DNA from: Caulobacter sp.
GTDB taxonomy: Bacteria; Pseudomonadota; Alphaproteobacteria; Caulobacterales; Caulobacteraceae
Reading direction: 5' to 3'
Assembly (NCBI GenBank): GCA_016125585.1
Contig: WGLL01000018.1
Span: forward strand, 1-64,000
DNA: 64,000 bases
Program-made: the position numbers and the translations under genes
Shown here: piece by piece, positions 8,735 to 19,690 of the stretch
How positions within the stretch are numbered: the first letter of the stretch is position 1
Layout of the letters: each line of letters begins with the position of its first letter
Notes under the pieces: generated by a model
The model's database searches: none
What the model saw: the letters and a program-made list of their open reading frames with translations, nothing else
Told to the model about the DNA's origin: nothing

Positions 8735-10009
8735 ATGGACGACGCCGGTCAGACATTGCGGGGCAGGATGCTGGCCATGGGGCGGGCGGCGCGTGAGGGC
8801 GCGCGCGCCCTGCGTCTGGCGGCGCCCGAGCAACGCACCCGCGCCATCACTGCCATGGCCGCGGCGATCCGCGCCGGCGCGGCCGACATCCAGACCGCCA
8901 ACGATCGCGACCTGACCGCCGCCCGCGCCGCCGGAGTCTCCGGCCCCATGCTGGACCGGCTGATGCTCGACGCGGGCCGCATCGAGGATCTGGCCAGGGC
9001 CATCGAGACCGTCGCCGCCATCCCGGACCCCGTGGGCGCAGAGATCGCCCGCTGGACCCGCCCAAACGGTCTCGACATCGCCCGCGTGCGCACCCCCATC
9101 GGGGTGGTGGCGATGATCTACGAGAGCCGGCCCAACGTGACCGCTGACGCCGCCGCCCTGTGCGTACGCGCCGGCAACGCGGTGATCCTGCGCGGCGGGT
9201 CCGAATGCATCACCAGCAACCTGGCCATCCACGCCTGTGTCGCCAAAGGCCTGAAGGCCGCCGGCCTGCTTGACAGCGCGGTGCAGATCGTCCGCACCAC
9301 CGACCGCGACGCTGTCGGCGAGCTGCTGGGCGGACTCGAGCGCCAGATCGACCTGATCATCCCGCGCGGCGGCAAGGGCCTGGTGGCCCGGGTCCAGGCC
9401 GAGGCCCGCGCGCCGGTGCTGGGGCATCTCGAAGGCCTCAACCACGTCTTCGTCCATGCCGCCGCTGACGTCGCCAAGGCGCGGGACATCGTCGTCAACG
9501 CCAAGCTTCGCCGGGTCAGCGTCTGCGGCGCCGCCGAGACCCTGCTGATCGACAGGGCTGCCGCCGCGAAGCTGTTGCCGCCGATCGCCGACGCCCTGAT
9601 CCAGGAACGTTGCGAGATGCGCGGCGACGCCGCCGCCCGGGCGATCGAGCCGACCATGAAGGCGGCGACGGCGGCTGACTGGACCACCGAATACCTGGCC
9701 CCGATCATCGCCGTGGCCATCGTCGACGGCGTCGAGGGCGCCGCCCGGCACATCGCCGCCTATGGCTCGGGCCACACCGACGCCATCATCACCGAAGACG
9801 CCGCCGCGGCCGAGCAGTTCATCGCCGAGGTCGACAGCGCCATCGTGCTGGTCAACGCCTCGACCCAGTTCGCCGATGGAGGAGAGTTCGGCTTCGGCGC
9901 CGAAATCGGCATCGCCACCGACCGGCTGCACGCCCGGGGACCGGTCGGCGCGGAACAACTGACGACATTCAAATATGTGGTTCGCGGGACCGGCCAGACT
10001 CGTCCCTGA
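8735..10009 (+). CDS. proA: Gamma-glutamyl phosphate reductase
   Basis: The 424-residue product is full length for ProA, the NADPH-dependent reductase that makes glutamate-5-semialdehyde in proline synthesis. Recognisable blocks are [20 protein letters not shown], the nucleotide-binding region [10 protein letters not shown], the catalytic Cys in [11 protein letters not shown], and the C-terminal [21 protein letters not shown] proB partner is not adjacent upstream. Its 3' end overlaps the proposed nadD start by 35 bases, which points to coupled expression as found in other alphaproteobacteria. Confidence 0.96.
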   Translation: MDDAGQTLRGRMLAMGRAAREGARALRLAAPEQRTRAITAMAAAIRAGAADIQTANDRDLTAARAAGVSGPMLDRLMLDAGRIEDLARAIETVAAIPDPVGAEIARWTRPNGLDIARVRTPIGVVAMIYESRPNVTADAAALCVRAGNAVILRGGSECITSNLAIHACVAKGLKAAGLLDSAVQIVRTTDRDAVGELLGGLERQIDLIIPRGGKGLVARVQAEARAPVLGHLEGLNHVFVHAAADVAKARDIVVNAKLRRVSVCGAAETLLIDRAAAAKLLPPIADALIQERCEMRGDAAARAIEPTMKAATAADWTTEYLAPIIAVAIVDGVEGAARHIAAYGSGHTDAIITEDAAAAEQFIAEVDSAIVLVNASTQFADGGEFGFGAEIGIATDRLHARGPVGAEQLTTFKYVVRGTGQTRP

Positions 10010-10631
10010 GGCCGGCCGCCCGGCCGCCCTCAGGACGGGTTTCGTCCTCAGGCCCGGAATGCGCGTGGGCCTCTACGGCGGCTCGTTCAATCCGGTGCAT
10101 GAGGGGCACCTGCACGTCGCCCGCACCGCCAAGGCCCGCCTGGGTCTGGACCGGGTGATCTGGCTGGTTTCTCCGCAGAATCCGCTGAAGAGCCGCCAGG
10201 ACACCGCTCCGCTGAAGCAGCGTCTCGAGGAGGTCCGCCGGGCCGTCGGGACGGCGGACATGATCGTCAGCGACATCGAGACCCGCCTCGGATCGCAATA
10301 CACCATCGACACCCTGCGCCTGCTCAAGGCGCGCTATCCCGGGGTTCATTTCGTCTGGATCATGGGGGCCGACAGCCTCAAGGACGTGCATCGCTGGCGC
10401 GGCTGGACCCAGTTGATGCGGGAGGTCCCGGTCGCCGTCGTGTCCCGGCCATGGGCCTCGCTCAAGGCCCGGCTTTCGCCCGCCGCCCGCCGTTTCGCCG
10501 CCTACCGTCACCCGGCGCGGGAGGCGCCGCTGCTGGCGACCATGGCCGCCCCGGCCTGGGTCTATCTGCGCGGGCCGTTCAACTTCGCCTCATCGACCGC
10601 CATGCGGGAGCGGCTTCGCGGCGCGCGCTAG
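9975..10631 (+). CDS. nadD: Nicotinate-nucleotide adenylyltransferase
   Basis: NadD converts nicotinate mononucleotide and ATP to deamido-NAD in the cytosolic NAD pathway. The nucleotidyltransferase signature [19 protein letters not shown] is intact. Further family blocks follow: [28 protein letters not shown] and the ISSTxxR-like [12 protein letters not shown] near the C-terminus. Two starts are possible: 9975, overlapping proA and giving a 28-residue leader, or the ATG at 10059 immediately before the signature. The longer form is listed because caulobacterial homologues tend to carry a leader, but this is not proven by the sequence. Confidence 0.94.
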   Translation: MWFAGPARLVPEAGRPAALRTGFVLRPGMRVGLYGGSFNPVHEGHLHVARTAKARLGLDRVIWLVSPQNPLKSRQDTAPLKQRLEEVRRAVGTADMIVSDIETRLGSQYTIDTLRLLKARYPGVHFVWIMGADSLKDVHRWRGWTQLMREVPVAVVSRPWASLKARLSPAARRFAAYRHPAREAPLLATMAAPAWVYLRGPFNFASSTAMRERLRGAR

Positions 10632-10646
10632 GAGCGCACGAGCGGC

Positions 10647-13184
<2,538 letters not shown>

Positions 13185-13374
13185 GGGCCCGGATATTTGC
13201 GGAAAGGGTATTTAAATTTGGTTCGAGCAATCCGGAAGTCGGTCACCGTCAACGTCAGGCCGAGCCACCCCTCCGGCCTGTCGGCTCGGTCCGCCGCGAA
13301 TCATCCGCACTGACGGAAGCCGCAAAACCTGATATGGCTGTCGTTTGTAGCGAGAGACAACAAGGAGCACTCCG

Positions 13375-13782
13375 CTGAACCGCGAGTTGGCGCCCCAGGC
13401 GCAGGAGGCCGCAATACTGGCCCCCACCGACGAACCCAAGCCGGGTTCGGTCGAGGATTTGGTCATGTCGCGTCTCGACGACGACAAGGCCCAGGACATC
13501 GTCCTCATCGACTTGAAGGGCAAGAGCCCGATGGCCGACTCGCTGATTGTCGCGTCCGGTCGTTCGCACCGTCACGTCGGCGCGCTGGCCGACCATGTGC
13601 TTCGCGCGCTCAAGGACGCCGGCCACGGCCGGGCCCGTGTCGAAGGCCTGCCCCATTGCGACTGGGTGCTGATCGACGCCGGCGACCTGGTGGTCCACCT
13701 GTTCCGGCCCGAAGTGCGGACCTTCTACAACATCGAGAAGATCTGGTCGGTCGACTCCAACCACATCAAGGCGGCGAACTGA
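13375..13782 (+). CDS. rsfS: Ribosome silencing factor RsfS, probable CTG start
   Basis: The product matches RsfS/YbeB, which binds ribosomal protein uL14 and blocks subunit joining in starvation. Key stretches are VLIDLKGKSPMADSLIVASG, HVGALADHVLRALKDAGH, WVLIDAGDLVVHLF and a FYNIEKIWS end. There is no ATG in the correct place. A strong AAGGAG at about 13362-13367 is followed after 7 bases by an in-frame CTG at 13375, whereas the in-frame TTG at 13387 is too far away. I therefore start at CTG, giving 135 residues. The gene is the first of the + strand run continuing with rlmH. Confidence 0.88.
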   Translation: MNRELAPQAQEAAILAPTDEPKPGSVEDLVMSRLDDDKAQDIVLIDLKGKSPMADSLIVASGRSHRHVGALADHVLRALKDAGHGRARVEGLPHCDWVLIDAGDLVVHLFRPEVRTFYNIEKIWSVDSNHIKAAN

Positions 13783-14243
13783 AGATTACGCTGCTGACCG
13801 TCGGTCGGCTGGGGCGGTCGATGGAGGCCGCCCTGGCCATCGACTATGCCCAGAGGGCGACGGCTTCGGGACGCTCCCTGGGCCTGGGCCCGGTGGAGGT
13901 TCTTGAGGTCGAATCCCGCAAACCGGGCAAGGCCGCCGAGGCCGAGGTCCTTCTTCCTCATCTCAAGGACGCCCATGTCATAGCCTGCGACGAGCACGGC
14001 AAGGCTTGGACCAGTCGCGCCTTCGCGGGTCGCGTGGCCTCGCTGCGGGACGGCGGCGTCCGCCGTCTGGTGCTGATCATCGGCGGCGCCGACGGCCTCG
14101 ACAGCGCGATTCTCGACGCGGCCCAGGAAACCCTGGCCTTCGGTCCCCAGACCTGGCCGCACGCCCTGGCCAGGGCCATGCTGGCCGAACAGGTCTATCG
14201 GGCGGTGACCATCCTGGCGGGAAGCCCCTATCACCGGGACTGA
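13779..14243 (+). CDS. rlmH: 23S rRNA (pseudouridine-1915-N3) methyltransferase, CTG start
   Basis: RlmH methylates pseudouridine 1915 in helix 69 of 23S rRNA. The product shows the SPOUT-fold blocks: KITLLTVGRL at the N-terminus, the SAM-knot region LVLIIGGADGLD, and the C-terminal LARAMLAEQVYRAVTILAGSPYHRD. The natural N-terminus falls on a CTG whose last two bases overlap the rsfS stop (CTGA). No ATG, GTG or TTG lies nearby in frame and the first ATG (13821) would delete the first strand. The length of 154 residues from CTG is normal for the family. Translation is probably coupled to rsfS. Confidence 0.92.
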   Translation: MKITLLTVGRLGRSMEAALAIDYAQRATASGRSLGLGPVEVLEVESRKPGKAAEAEVLLPHLKDAHVIACDEHGKAWTSRAFAGRVASLRDGGVRRLVLIIGGADGLDSAILDAAQETLAFGPQTWPHALARAMLAEQVYRAVTILAGSPYHRD

Positions 14244-14302
14244 TCCCGCGACCCCGACACATCGCTTCGCGCGCCGGGCGATTGGTGTAGAACGACAGTT
14301 CC

Positions 14303-15349
14303 ATGCGCGCTCCCGCCCTTCTCGCCATTCTGGCCCTCAGCGCCCTGGCCGCCGCCAGCGTGGCGCAGGAGCCAGCCGACGCGCCCTCGCCCCAGGCCAT
14401 GCTGGTGCTGACCCCCGGCGACGCCGATCCGGCCAGTCGCGAGGCGGCCCGCCGGGAAATCGCCGCGCTGCGCGAGGACTTGCGCCGCATCGCCTCCAGC
14501 CAGGCCAGGGGCGAACGGGACGTCGAGGCGGCCCGAGCGCGCCTGGCCCTGCTCAATGCCCGGGAAACGGCCCTGACCGCGCAGCTGGGTCGCGAACGAC
14601 AACGGCTGGGGGGGCTGTTCGCCGCCCTGACCCTGTTCCGCCGCGATCCGCCCCCGGCCCTGCTGGTCCGTCCCGATGACGCCCGCGACGCGGTCCGCGC
14701 CGCCATCCTGATGCGGGCGATGACGCCCGAGCTGGAGCGCCGGGCCCGCGCCTTCGCCGGCGAGGCGCGGGAAATCTCCACCCTCCGCCGCCAGGCGGCC
14801 GGCGCCAGCGTCGCCGTCCTCACCGCCGAGAGCGAGGCGGCCGGCCGGCGCGGCGACCTCGACCGCCTGCTGGCCCAGCAGCGCGAGATCGAGCAACGCT
14901 ACCCCCAATCGGCCCAGGCCGCCGGCCGCGAGGTCGGCTCGCCGGGCGGCCTGGTCGACAGCTTTCCCCGAAGAGCGGTCGGCGAAGGGCCGGGTGTCCT
15001 GCGCCGCCCCGTGGCCGGCCCCGTGATCCGCGGCTATTCCTCGCCCAACTCGCCCGGGCTGTGGCTGCGGGCCGAAAGCGGCGCCGAGGTGGTCAGTCCG
15101 GTTCAAGGGCGGGTTGAATTCTCTGGCCCCGTCACCGGTTGGGGCGTCATTCTGATCATCAGGACAGACGAGGGCTTCCATCTGGTGCTGGCGGGACTGG
15201 ACCAGGCGACGATCGCGGCCGGCGGCAAGGTCGTCTCCGGCGAGGCGGTTGGTCGCATGGCGTCGGACGCCGGAACGCCGGAACTGTATCTGGAACTGCG
15301 GCGCGACGGCGCGCCGGTGGATCCGGCGCGCTGGCTGTCGGCGCATTAA
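14303..15349 (+). CDS. EnvC-like murein hydrolase activator (degenerate LytM/M23)
   Basis: The 348-residue product has a signal peptide (ALLAILALSALAAASVAQ) and a long charged coiled coil of about residues 45-210 (REEL/RRIASSQARGERDVEA style). A C-terminal LytM/peptidase M23 domain follows. In that domain the zinc ligands of active M23 enzymes are missing: the HxxxD and HxH positions read NSPGLWLRA and LYLELR. This is the hallmark of EnvC-type activators that switch on amidases at the septum rather than cutting peptidoglycan. It should be periplasmic and involved in cell separation. It is followed by ctpA, another envelope gene. Confidence 0.88.
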   Translation: MRAPALLAILALSALAAASVAQEPADAPSPQAMLVLTPGDADPASREAARREIAALREDLRRIASSQARGERDVEAARARLALLNARETALTAQLGRERQRLGGLFAALTLFRRDPPPALLVRPDDARDAVRAAILMRAMTPELERRARAFAGEAREISTLRRQAAGASVAVLTAESEAAGRRGDLDRLLAQQREIEQRYPQSAQAAGREVGSPGGLVDSFPRRAVGEGPGVLRRPVAGPVIRGYSSPNSPGLWLRAESGAEVVSPVQGRVEFSGPVTGWGVILIIRTDEGFHLVLAGLDQATIAAGGKVVSGEAVGRMASDAGTPELYLELRRDGAPVDPARWLSAH

Positions 15350-15389
15350 GAGTTATATTCCCTTTCAGGGATTAGGTTTGTTGCGATCC

Positions 15390-15408
15390 GCGGCCTTCAA
15401 GAGGCCGC
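15390..15408 (+). other. Hairpin abutting the ctpA ribosome binding site
   Basis: GCGGCCT and AGGCCGC form a 7-bp perfect stem with a 5-base loop, ending 2-3 bases before the AAGGAG Shine-Dalgarno of ctpA. There is no U-tract, so it is not a typical terminator. It may affect mRNA stability or initiation of ctpA. Confidence 0.4.
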
Positions 15409-15430
15409 AAAAGGAGTCTTCAGTTCGGCC

Positions 15431-16804
15431 ATGATCAAGAAGCATCTGATGATCGGCGCCTGCGCCTTTGTTCTTGGCGCCGGGACGATGGCCTACATCG
15501 GCCAGCAGGCTCAGGCGACCGCCCAGCCCAAGGCCGAGACCTACCGCATGCTCGAACTCTTCGGCGACGTGCTGGAGATGACCGAAAAGCAGTATGTGAC
15601 CGAGGTCGACGAGAAGAAGCTCATCGAGGCCGCGCTTGAGGGCATGCTGTCCTCGCTCGACCCCCATTCCGGCTACCTGGCCCCCGCCGGCTTCGACGAC
15701 ATGCAGGAAACCACCAAGGGCGAGTACGGCGGCCTTGGCATCGAGATCACCAGCGAGGATGGCGTCGTCAAGATCGTCTCGCCCATGGACGACACGCCGG
15801 CCGATCGCGCCGGCCTGAAGCCGGGCGACTACATCACCGCCGTCAACGGCCAGAGCGTTCTGGGCCTGCCGGTCAGCGAGGCCGTCAAGCAGATGCGCGG
15901 CAAGCCCGGCGAGAAGGTCACCCTGTCGATCGCCCGGGAAAAGACCGACCCCTTCGACGTCACTTTGGTGCGCGAAGTCATCAAGCAGAAGGTGGTCACC
16001 TCCCGTCTGGAGGGCGACTACGGCTATGTCCGTCTGTCGACCTTCAACGAAAAGGCCACCGACGAGGTGGTCGCCGCGATCAAGGACCTGAAGGCCAAGA
16101 ACCCCAAGATGAAGGGCCTCGTCTTTGACCTGCGCCGCAACCCTGGCGGTCTGCTCGATCAGGCGGTCGGGGTCGCCGACGTCTTCCTCGACGGCGGCGA
16201 GGTGGTCAGCCAGCGCGGTCGCGATCCGCGCGACATCGAACGCTACAACGCCCGTCCCGGCGATCTGCTCGACGGCCTGCCGATGGTGGTTCTGGTCGAC
16301 AACGGCTCGGCCAGCGCCGCGGAAATCGTCGCCGGCGCCCTGCAGGATCGCAAACGCGCCGAGGTCGTCGGCCTGACCAGCTTCGGCAAGGGCTCGGTCC
16401 AGACGGTGATCCCGCTGCGCGGCGGTTCGGACGGCGCGGTCAAGCTGACCACGGCGCGCTACTACACGCCGGCCGGCCGCTCGATCCAGAAGACCGGCAT
16501 CGAGCCCGATCTTGAGGTCGCGGCCAGCCGCGAGCAGGCCGACCTGATCGCCAACCGCGCCTTCCAGTTCAGCGAGGCGTCGCTGCCCAACTCCCTCGAC
16601 GCCGAGGAAGGCAAGATTCGTCGCGAGGCTCACGCCCCGGCCGAGGCGCCGCCGGAAGGTTTCGACGTCAAGAAGGACTTCCAGCTGACGCGCGCGATCG
16701 ACGTCCTCAAGAACGGGTCTGTGATGGCCACGCCCAAACTGCCCAAGCCCGCGCCCAAGCTTGCCAGCGCGGCCGCCAAGCCGGGTTCGTCGCCGAAGAA
16801 ATAG
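15431..16804 (+). CDS. ctpA: C-terminal processing peptidase, S41 family
   Basis: The 457-residue product carries an N-terminal signal or anchor (MIKKHLMIGACAFVLGAGTM). A PDZ domain follows (GGLGIEITSEDGVVKIVSPM) and then an S41 tail-specific protease core. The catalytic Ser lies in NGSASAAEIVAGALQD and the Lys in GLTSFGKGSVQTV, both intact. CtpA-type enzymes degrade or mature periplasmic proteins, often cell-wall enzymes and their regulators. The position directly behind the EnvC-like activator gene fits an envelope-remodelling unit. The C-terminus is a low-complexity Lys/Ala/Pro tail. Confidence 0.95.
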   Translation: MIKKHLMIGACAFVLGAGTMAYIGQQAQATAQPKAETYRMLELFGDVLEMTEKQYVTEVDEKKLIEAALEGMLSSLDPHSGYLAPAGFDDMQETTKGEYGGLGIEITSEDGVVKIVSPMDDTPADRAGLKPGDYITAVNGQSVLGLPVSEAVKQMRGKPGEKVTLSIAREKTDPFDVTLVREVIKQKVVTSRLEGDYGYVRLSTFNEKATDEVVAAIKDLKAKNPKMKGLVFDLRRNPGGLLDQAVGVADVFLDGGEVVSQRGRDPRDIERYNARPGDLLDGLPMVVLVDNGSASAAEIVAGALQDRKRAEVVGLTSFGKGSVQTVIPLRGGSDGAVKLTTARYYTPAGRSIQKTGIEPDLEVAASREQADLIANRAFQFSEASLPNSLDAEEGKIRREAHAPAEAPPEGFDVKKDFQLTRAIDVLKNGSVMATPKLPKPAPKLASAAAKPGSSPKK

Positions 16805-16816
16805 GGCCGGATGCGC

Positions 16817-16845
16817 GCCGGCGGGCCCTGATGTCGCCCGCCGGC
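16817..16845 (+). other. Strong hairpin after ctpA
   Basis: GCCGGCGGG and CCCGCCGGC form a perfect 9-bp stem around an 11-base loop, 13 bases after the ctpA stop. No U-run follows, so it is at best a weak or factor-assisted terminator, or an mRNA-stabilising 3' structure. Confidence 0.45.
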
Positions 16846-16856
16846 TACGCACTTCG

Positions 16857-16864
16857 TTAACCAT
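16857..16864 (+). promoter_or_regulatory. TTAACCAT, candidate CtrA recognition site
   Basis: The octamer TTAACCAT, the preferred CtrA-binding word in Caulobacterales, occurs once in this short intergenic space, 52 bases before the deacetylase-like gene. The CtrA consensus is established knowledge; that this copy is functional is only inference. Confidence 0.35.
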
Positions 16865-16915
16865 AGTCGGTCACCTTCTGGCGCGACCCTTCGCAGCTTC
16901 TGGCGCCGCTCGTCC

Positions 16916-18115
16916 ATGTTTTCGCGTAAGCCGCAGATCACCCATTCCGCGCCCCGCCCCGCATCCGCCGGGAGCCGGGATCGCCTGCGCGCCATCGCCC
17001 TGGCCGTCGCCGCCAATCCCTATCTCAGCGCCGGCGGCGCGGCCCTTCTGTTCCTGCTTACCCTGGTCGTTCTGGTCCTGATCATGGGCGACGCCAAGGC
17101 CGGTTCGCCGGTCGTGCGGCTGGACCTGGCCCACGCCGCTGCCGCCGGCGGCTCGGTGCCCGGCTGGAAGGACGCCCTGGCGCCCGAGGCCGACAGCGCC
17201 CCGGTCTCCACCGGCGAGTTCGAACTGTCCGAGCAGCCGATCGAACTGGCGGATGGCGGCGTCATCGGCGGCTCGGCGATCATCACCCTTCCGGACGGCG
17301 GACGGCTCGAGGGCGGCCAGCCCGTCGGCCCCGTCAGCGCCCTGCCGCAGGCGCCGATCGCAGGCCTTACCGCGCCGGGCCCCGGCGGCTCCCTGCTGCC
17401 CATCGTGGGCGTCGACGGCCGCCCGCCCTGGCAGGCCTACGCCCGCCCCTTCAAGTCCAACGGCAAGCCGAAAGTGGCGCTGATCATCGGCGGCCTTGGC
17501 CTCAATCCCGCCTATACCCGACGCGCCATCGAGCTGCTGCCGCCGGAGGTCACCCTGTCCTTCGCCCCCTATGCCGACGGACTCCAGCAATGGATCGACC
17601 TGGCCCGGGCCAATGGTCATGAGGTGCTGCTCGAGACCCCGATGGAGCCGAACGACTACCCGCAGAATGACCCTGGCCCCTTCACCCTGCTGGCCGGCGG
17701 CGCGCCGGGCGAGATCGTCAAGAAGACCGAATGGGTGCTGTCCCGCGCCACCGGCTATTTCGGCGTCACCAACTACCTGGGATCGCGGTTCGTCACCTCC
17801 AACCCCGCCATGAACGCCTTCAGCGGCGCGCTCAAGCAGCGGGGCGTGGCCTTCGTCGATGACGGCATGGCCGCCCGGCGCGGCATGGGCCCGCCCCGCG
17901 CCTCCGCTGACCGGATCGTCGATGAAGACCTGTCGGCCGAGGCCATCGCCCGCCAGTTCTCCGCGCTTGAGGCCAGCGCGCGGTCGCGCGGCCAGGCCAT
18001 GGGTTCGGGCTTCGCCTATCCGGTGACGCTGGAAAGCGCCGCCGTGTGGACGCGATCCCTTGAGGAGCGCGGCTTCCAGCTGGCGCCGGCGTCGGCCCTG
18101 TTGAGCGGGCATTGA
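16916..18115 (+). CDS. Divergent polysaccharide deacetylase family protein
   Basis: The 399-residue product has a short cytoplasmic N-terminus and one membrane helix (AALLFLLTLVVLVLIMG, about residues 40-58). A Pro/Gly-rich linker leads to a C-terminal domain of the divergent polysaccharide deacetylase type (YibQ-like), recognisable by VALIIGGLGLNPAYTRRAIE, LSFAPYADGLQQWIDLAR, GHEVLLETPMEPNDYPQNDP and GYFGVTNYLGSRFV. Members sit in the periplasm near EnvC/CtpA genes and are presumed to act in envelope maintenance; catalysis is undemonstrated. Its stop overlaps the TTG start of the RppH gene. Confidence 0.9.
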   Translation: MFSRKPQITHSAPRPASAGSRDRLRAIALAVAANPYLSAGGAALLFLLTLVVLVLIMGDAKAGSPVVRLDLAHAAAAGGSVPGWKDALAPEADSAPVSTGEFELSEQPIELADGGVIGGSAIITLPDGGRLEGGQPVGPVSALPQAPIAGLTAPGPGGSLLPIVGVDGRPPWQAYARPFKSNGKPKVALIIGGLGLNPAYTRRAIELLPPEVTLSFAPYADGLQQWIDLARANGHEVLLETPMEPNDYPQNDPGPFTLLAGGAPGEIVKKTEWVLSRATGYFGVTNYLGSRFVTSNPAMNAFSGALKQRGVAFVDDGMAARRGMGPPRASADRIVDEDLSAEAIARQFSALEASARSRGQAMGSGFAYPVTLESAAVWTRSLEERGFQLAPASALLSGH

Positions 18116-19659
18116 GCGACTATCCCAAACACAGGCCCAATGTCGGGGTGGTGCTGTTCCACCGTGACGGCCGCGTCTGGCTGGGCCGCCGCGCCAAGAC
18201 CGACGGTCATCACAGCTGGCAGTTTCCGCAAGGCGGCGTCGATGAGGGCGAGGATCTCAAGGCCGCGGCCCTGCGGGAGCTTGAGGAAGAAACCGGCGTC
18301 ACCTCGGTCAAGGTGCTGGGTCGCACCCGGGGCTGGATCGTCTACGACTTTCCCCCGGAGGCCAGGGGAGCCAAGATCGCCAAGGGCTGGCAGGGTCAAA
18401 AGCAAGTCTGGTTCGCCCTGCGCTTTACCGGTAAGGACAAGGAGGTTCAGCTCGACCTCCACAAGCCGCCGGAGTTTGACGCCTGGCGCTGGGGGCGGCT
18501 CGACGAGGCGCCCGGGCTGATCGTGCCATTCAAGCGCGCGGCCTACGAACAGGTGGTCGAGGCTTTCAGACAATATGCAGGGCAGGCCATGAGCGGTTCC
18601 ATTCTGATGATCCACGGGGTCGGCGGCACGTCGGCCACCTTCGACCGGTTGGCCCCGGCGTTCCGCGCCCAGGGCTGGCGCGTCGAGGCGCCGACCCTGT
18701 TCGCCGACAAACGCACCCGGGAGAACCCGCCGTCGGACCTCGCCGAGCTTCGTCTCAAGGACTATGTCGACGCCATGGAGGCGGCCGCGCGCGCGCTTGA
18801 GGCCGAGACCGGGCAGCCGCCGGTCCTGCTCGGCCATTCCATGGGCAGCCTGATCGTCCAGAAGCTGGCGGAACGCGGGATCGGCCGCGCGGCCATCCTG
18901 CTCACCCCCGCCTCGCCCGCCGACGCCCGCAGCGGCAGCTCCTTCAGCCAGGCCTTCACCTTCGCCAACATCCTGTTTGGCGGCAATATCGAGCGCAAGG
19001 CGCACAAGATCTGGCGCACTGGCTTCAACTGGGGGGTCCTCAACCGGGTCCCGAACGCGCGCCATGCCGCGATCTACGCCGAGGCCGTCCATGACAGCGG
19101 CGGCGTCTACACCGATCTGGCCTATCCGGACCGCGACCCGCACAGGATCGCCTTCATTGACGAGAGCCGCATCACCATTCCGGTCCTGACCATTGGCGGG
19201 GCCAGGGATCGCACCACGCCCATCGGCGACGTGCGCAAGGTGGCGGCCAAGTATGACCGCATCGGCGGCGACTATCTGGAGTATCCCGACAGCGGCCACT
19301 GGATTGTCGACGAGCCGGAGACCGACCATGTCATCTCCGACATCACCGCCTGGCTGACCCGCAAGGACATCACCGCGGAGCCGCCGGCGCCCAGGCCCGC
19401 CAAGGCCAAGACAGCAGCCAAGTCTCCGGCCCGGTCGCGCAAGCCGGCCGCCGCCGCCCCGGCGGAACCTGCGCCAGCCAGGGCCGAGCCCGTAACGACA
19501 GCGAGCAAGGCGGCCCCGGCCAAAACCAAGGCCACGCCCAAACCCAAGACCGCGGCAAAGCCCAAGGCCGCGGCCAAGGCCAAACCCGCGACAAAGCCTG
19601 CCGCGGCCAAGGCGCCGGCCGGATCGACCGCAAAGACCACGGGCAAGGCCAAGTCTTGA
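18112..19659 (+). CDS. rppH: RppH Nudix hydrolase fused in frame to alpha/beta hydrolase with Lys/Ala-rich tail
   Basis: Residues 1-159 are a complete RNA pyrophosphohydrolase: HRPNVGVVLF, WQFPQGGVDEGED, and the Nudix box with RELEEETGV. RppH removes 5' pyrophosphate from mRNA. The frame then continues without a stop at the point where RppH normally ends. Met160 starts an alpha/beta hydrolase (MSGSILMIHGVGG; nucleophile in LLGHSMGSL; His in SGHWIVDEPE). From about residue 422 the chain becomes a 94-residue Ala/Lys/Pro-rich, histone-H1-like tail. The start is a TTG overlapping the previous stop. Two readings are possible: a true fusion, or two genes whose boundary stop was lost by mutation or sequencing error, with the second starting at ATG 18589. 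Confidence 0.85.
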   Translation: MSDYPKHRPNVGVVLFHRDGRVWLGRRAKTDGHHSWQFPQGGVDEGEDLKAAALRELEEETGVTSVKVLGRTRGWIVYDFPPEARGAKIAKGWQGQKQVWFALRFTGKDKEVQLDLHKPPEFDAWRWGRLDEAPGLIVPFKRAAYEQVVEAFRQYAGQAMSGSILMIHGVGGTSATFDRLAPAFRAQGWRVEAPTLFADKRTRENPPSDLAELRLKDYVDAMEAAARALEAETGQPPVLLGHSMGSLIVQKLAERGIGRAAILLTPASPADARSGSSFSQAFTFANILFGGNIERKAHKIWRTGFNWGVLNRVPNARHAAIYAEAVHDSGGVYTDLAYPDRDPHRIAFIDESRITIPVLTIGGARDRTTPIGDVRKVAAKYDRIGGDYLEYPDSGHWIVDEPETDHVISDITAWLTRKDITAEPPAPRPAKAKTAAKSPARSRKPAAAAPAEPAPARAEPVTTASKAAPAKTKATPKPKTAAKPKAAAKAKPATKPAAAKAPAGSTAKTTGKAKS

Positions 19660-19690
19660 ATCTCCGCTGTACGCCAACGGTCGCCGTCGC

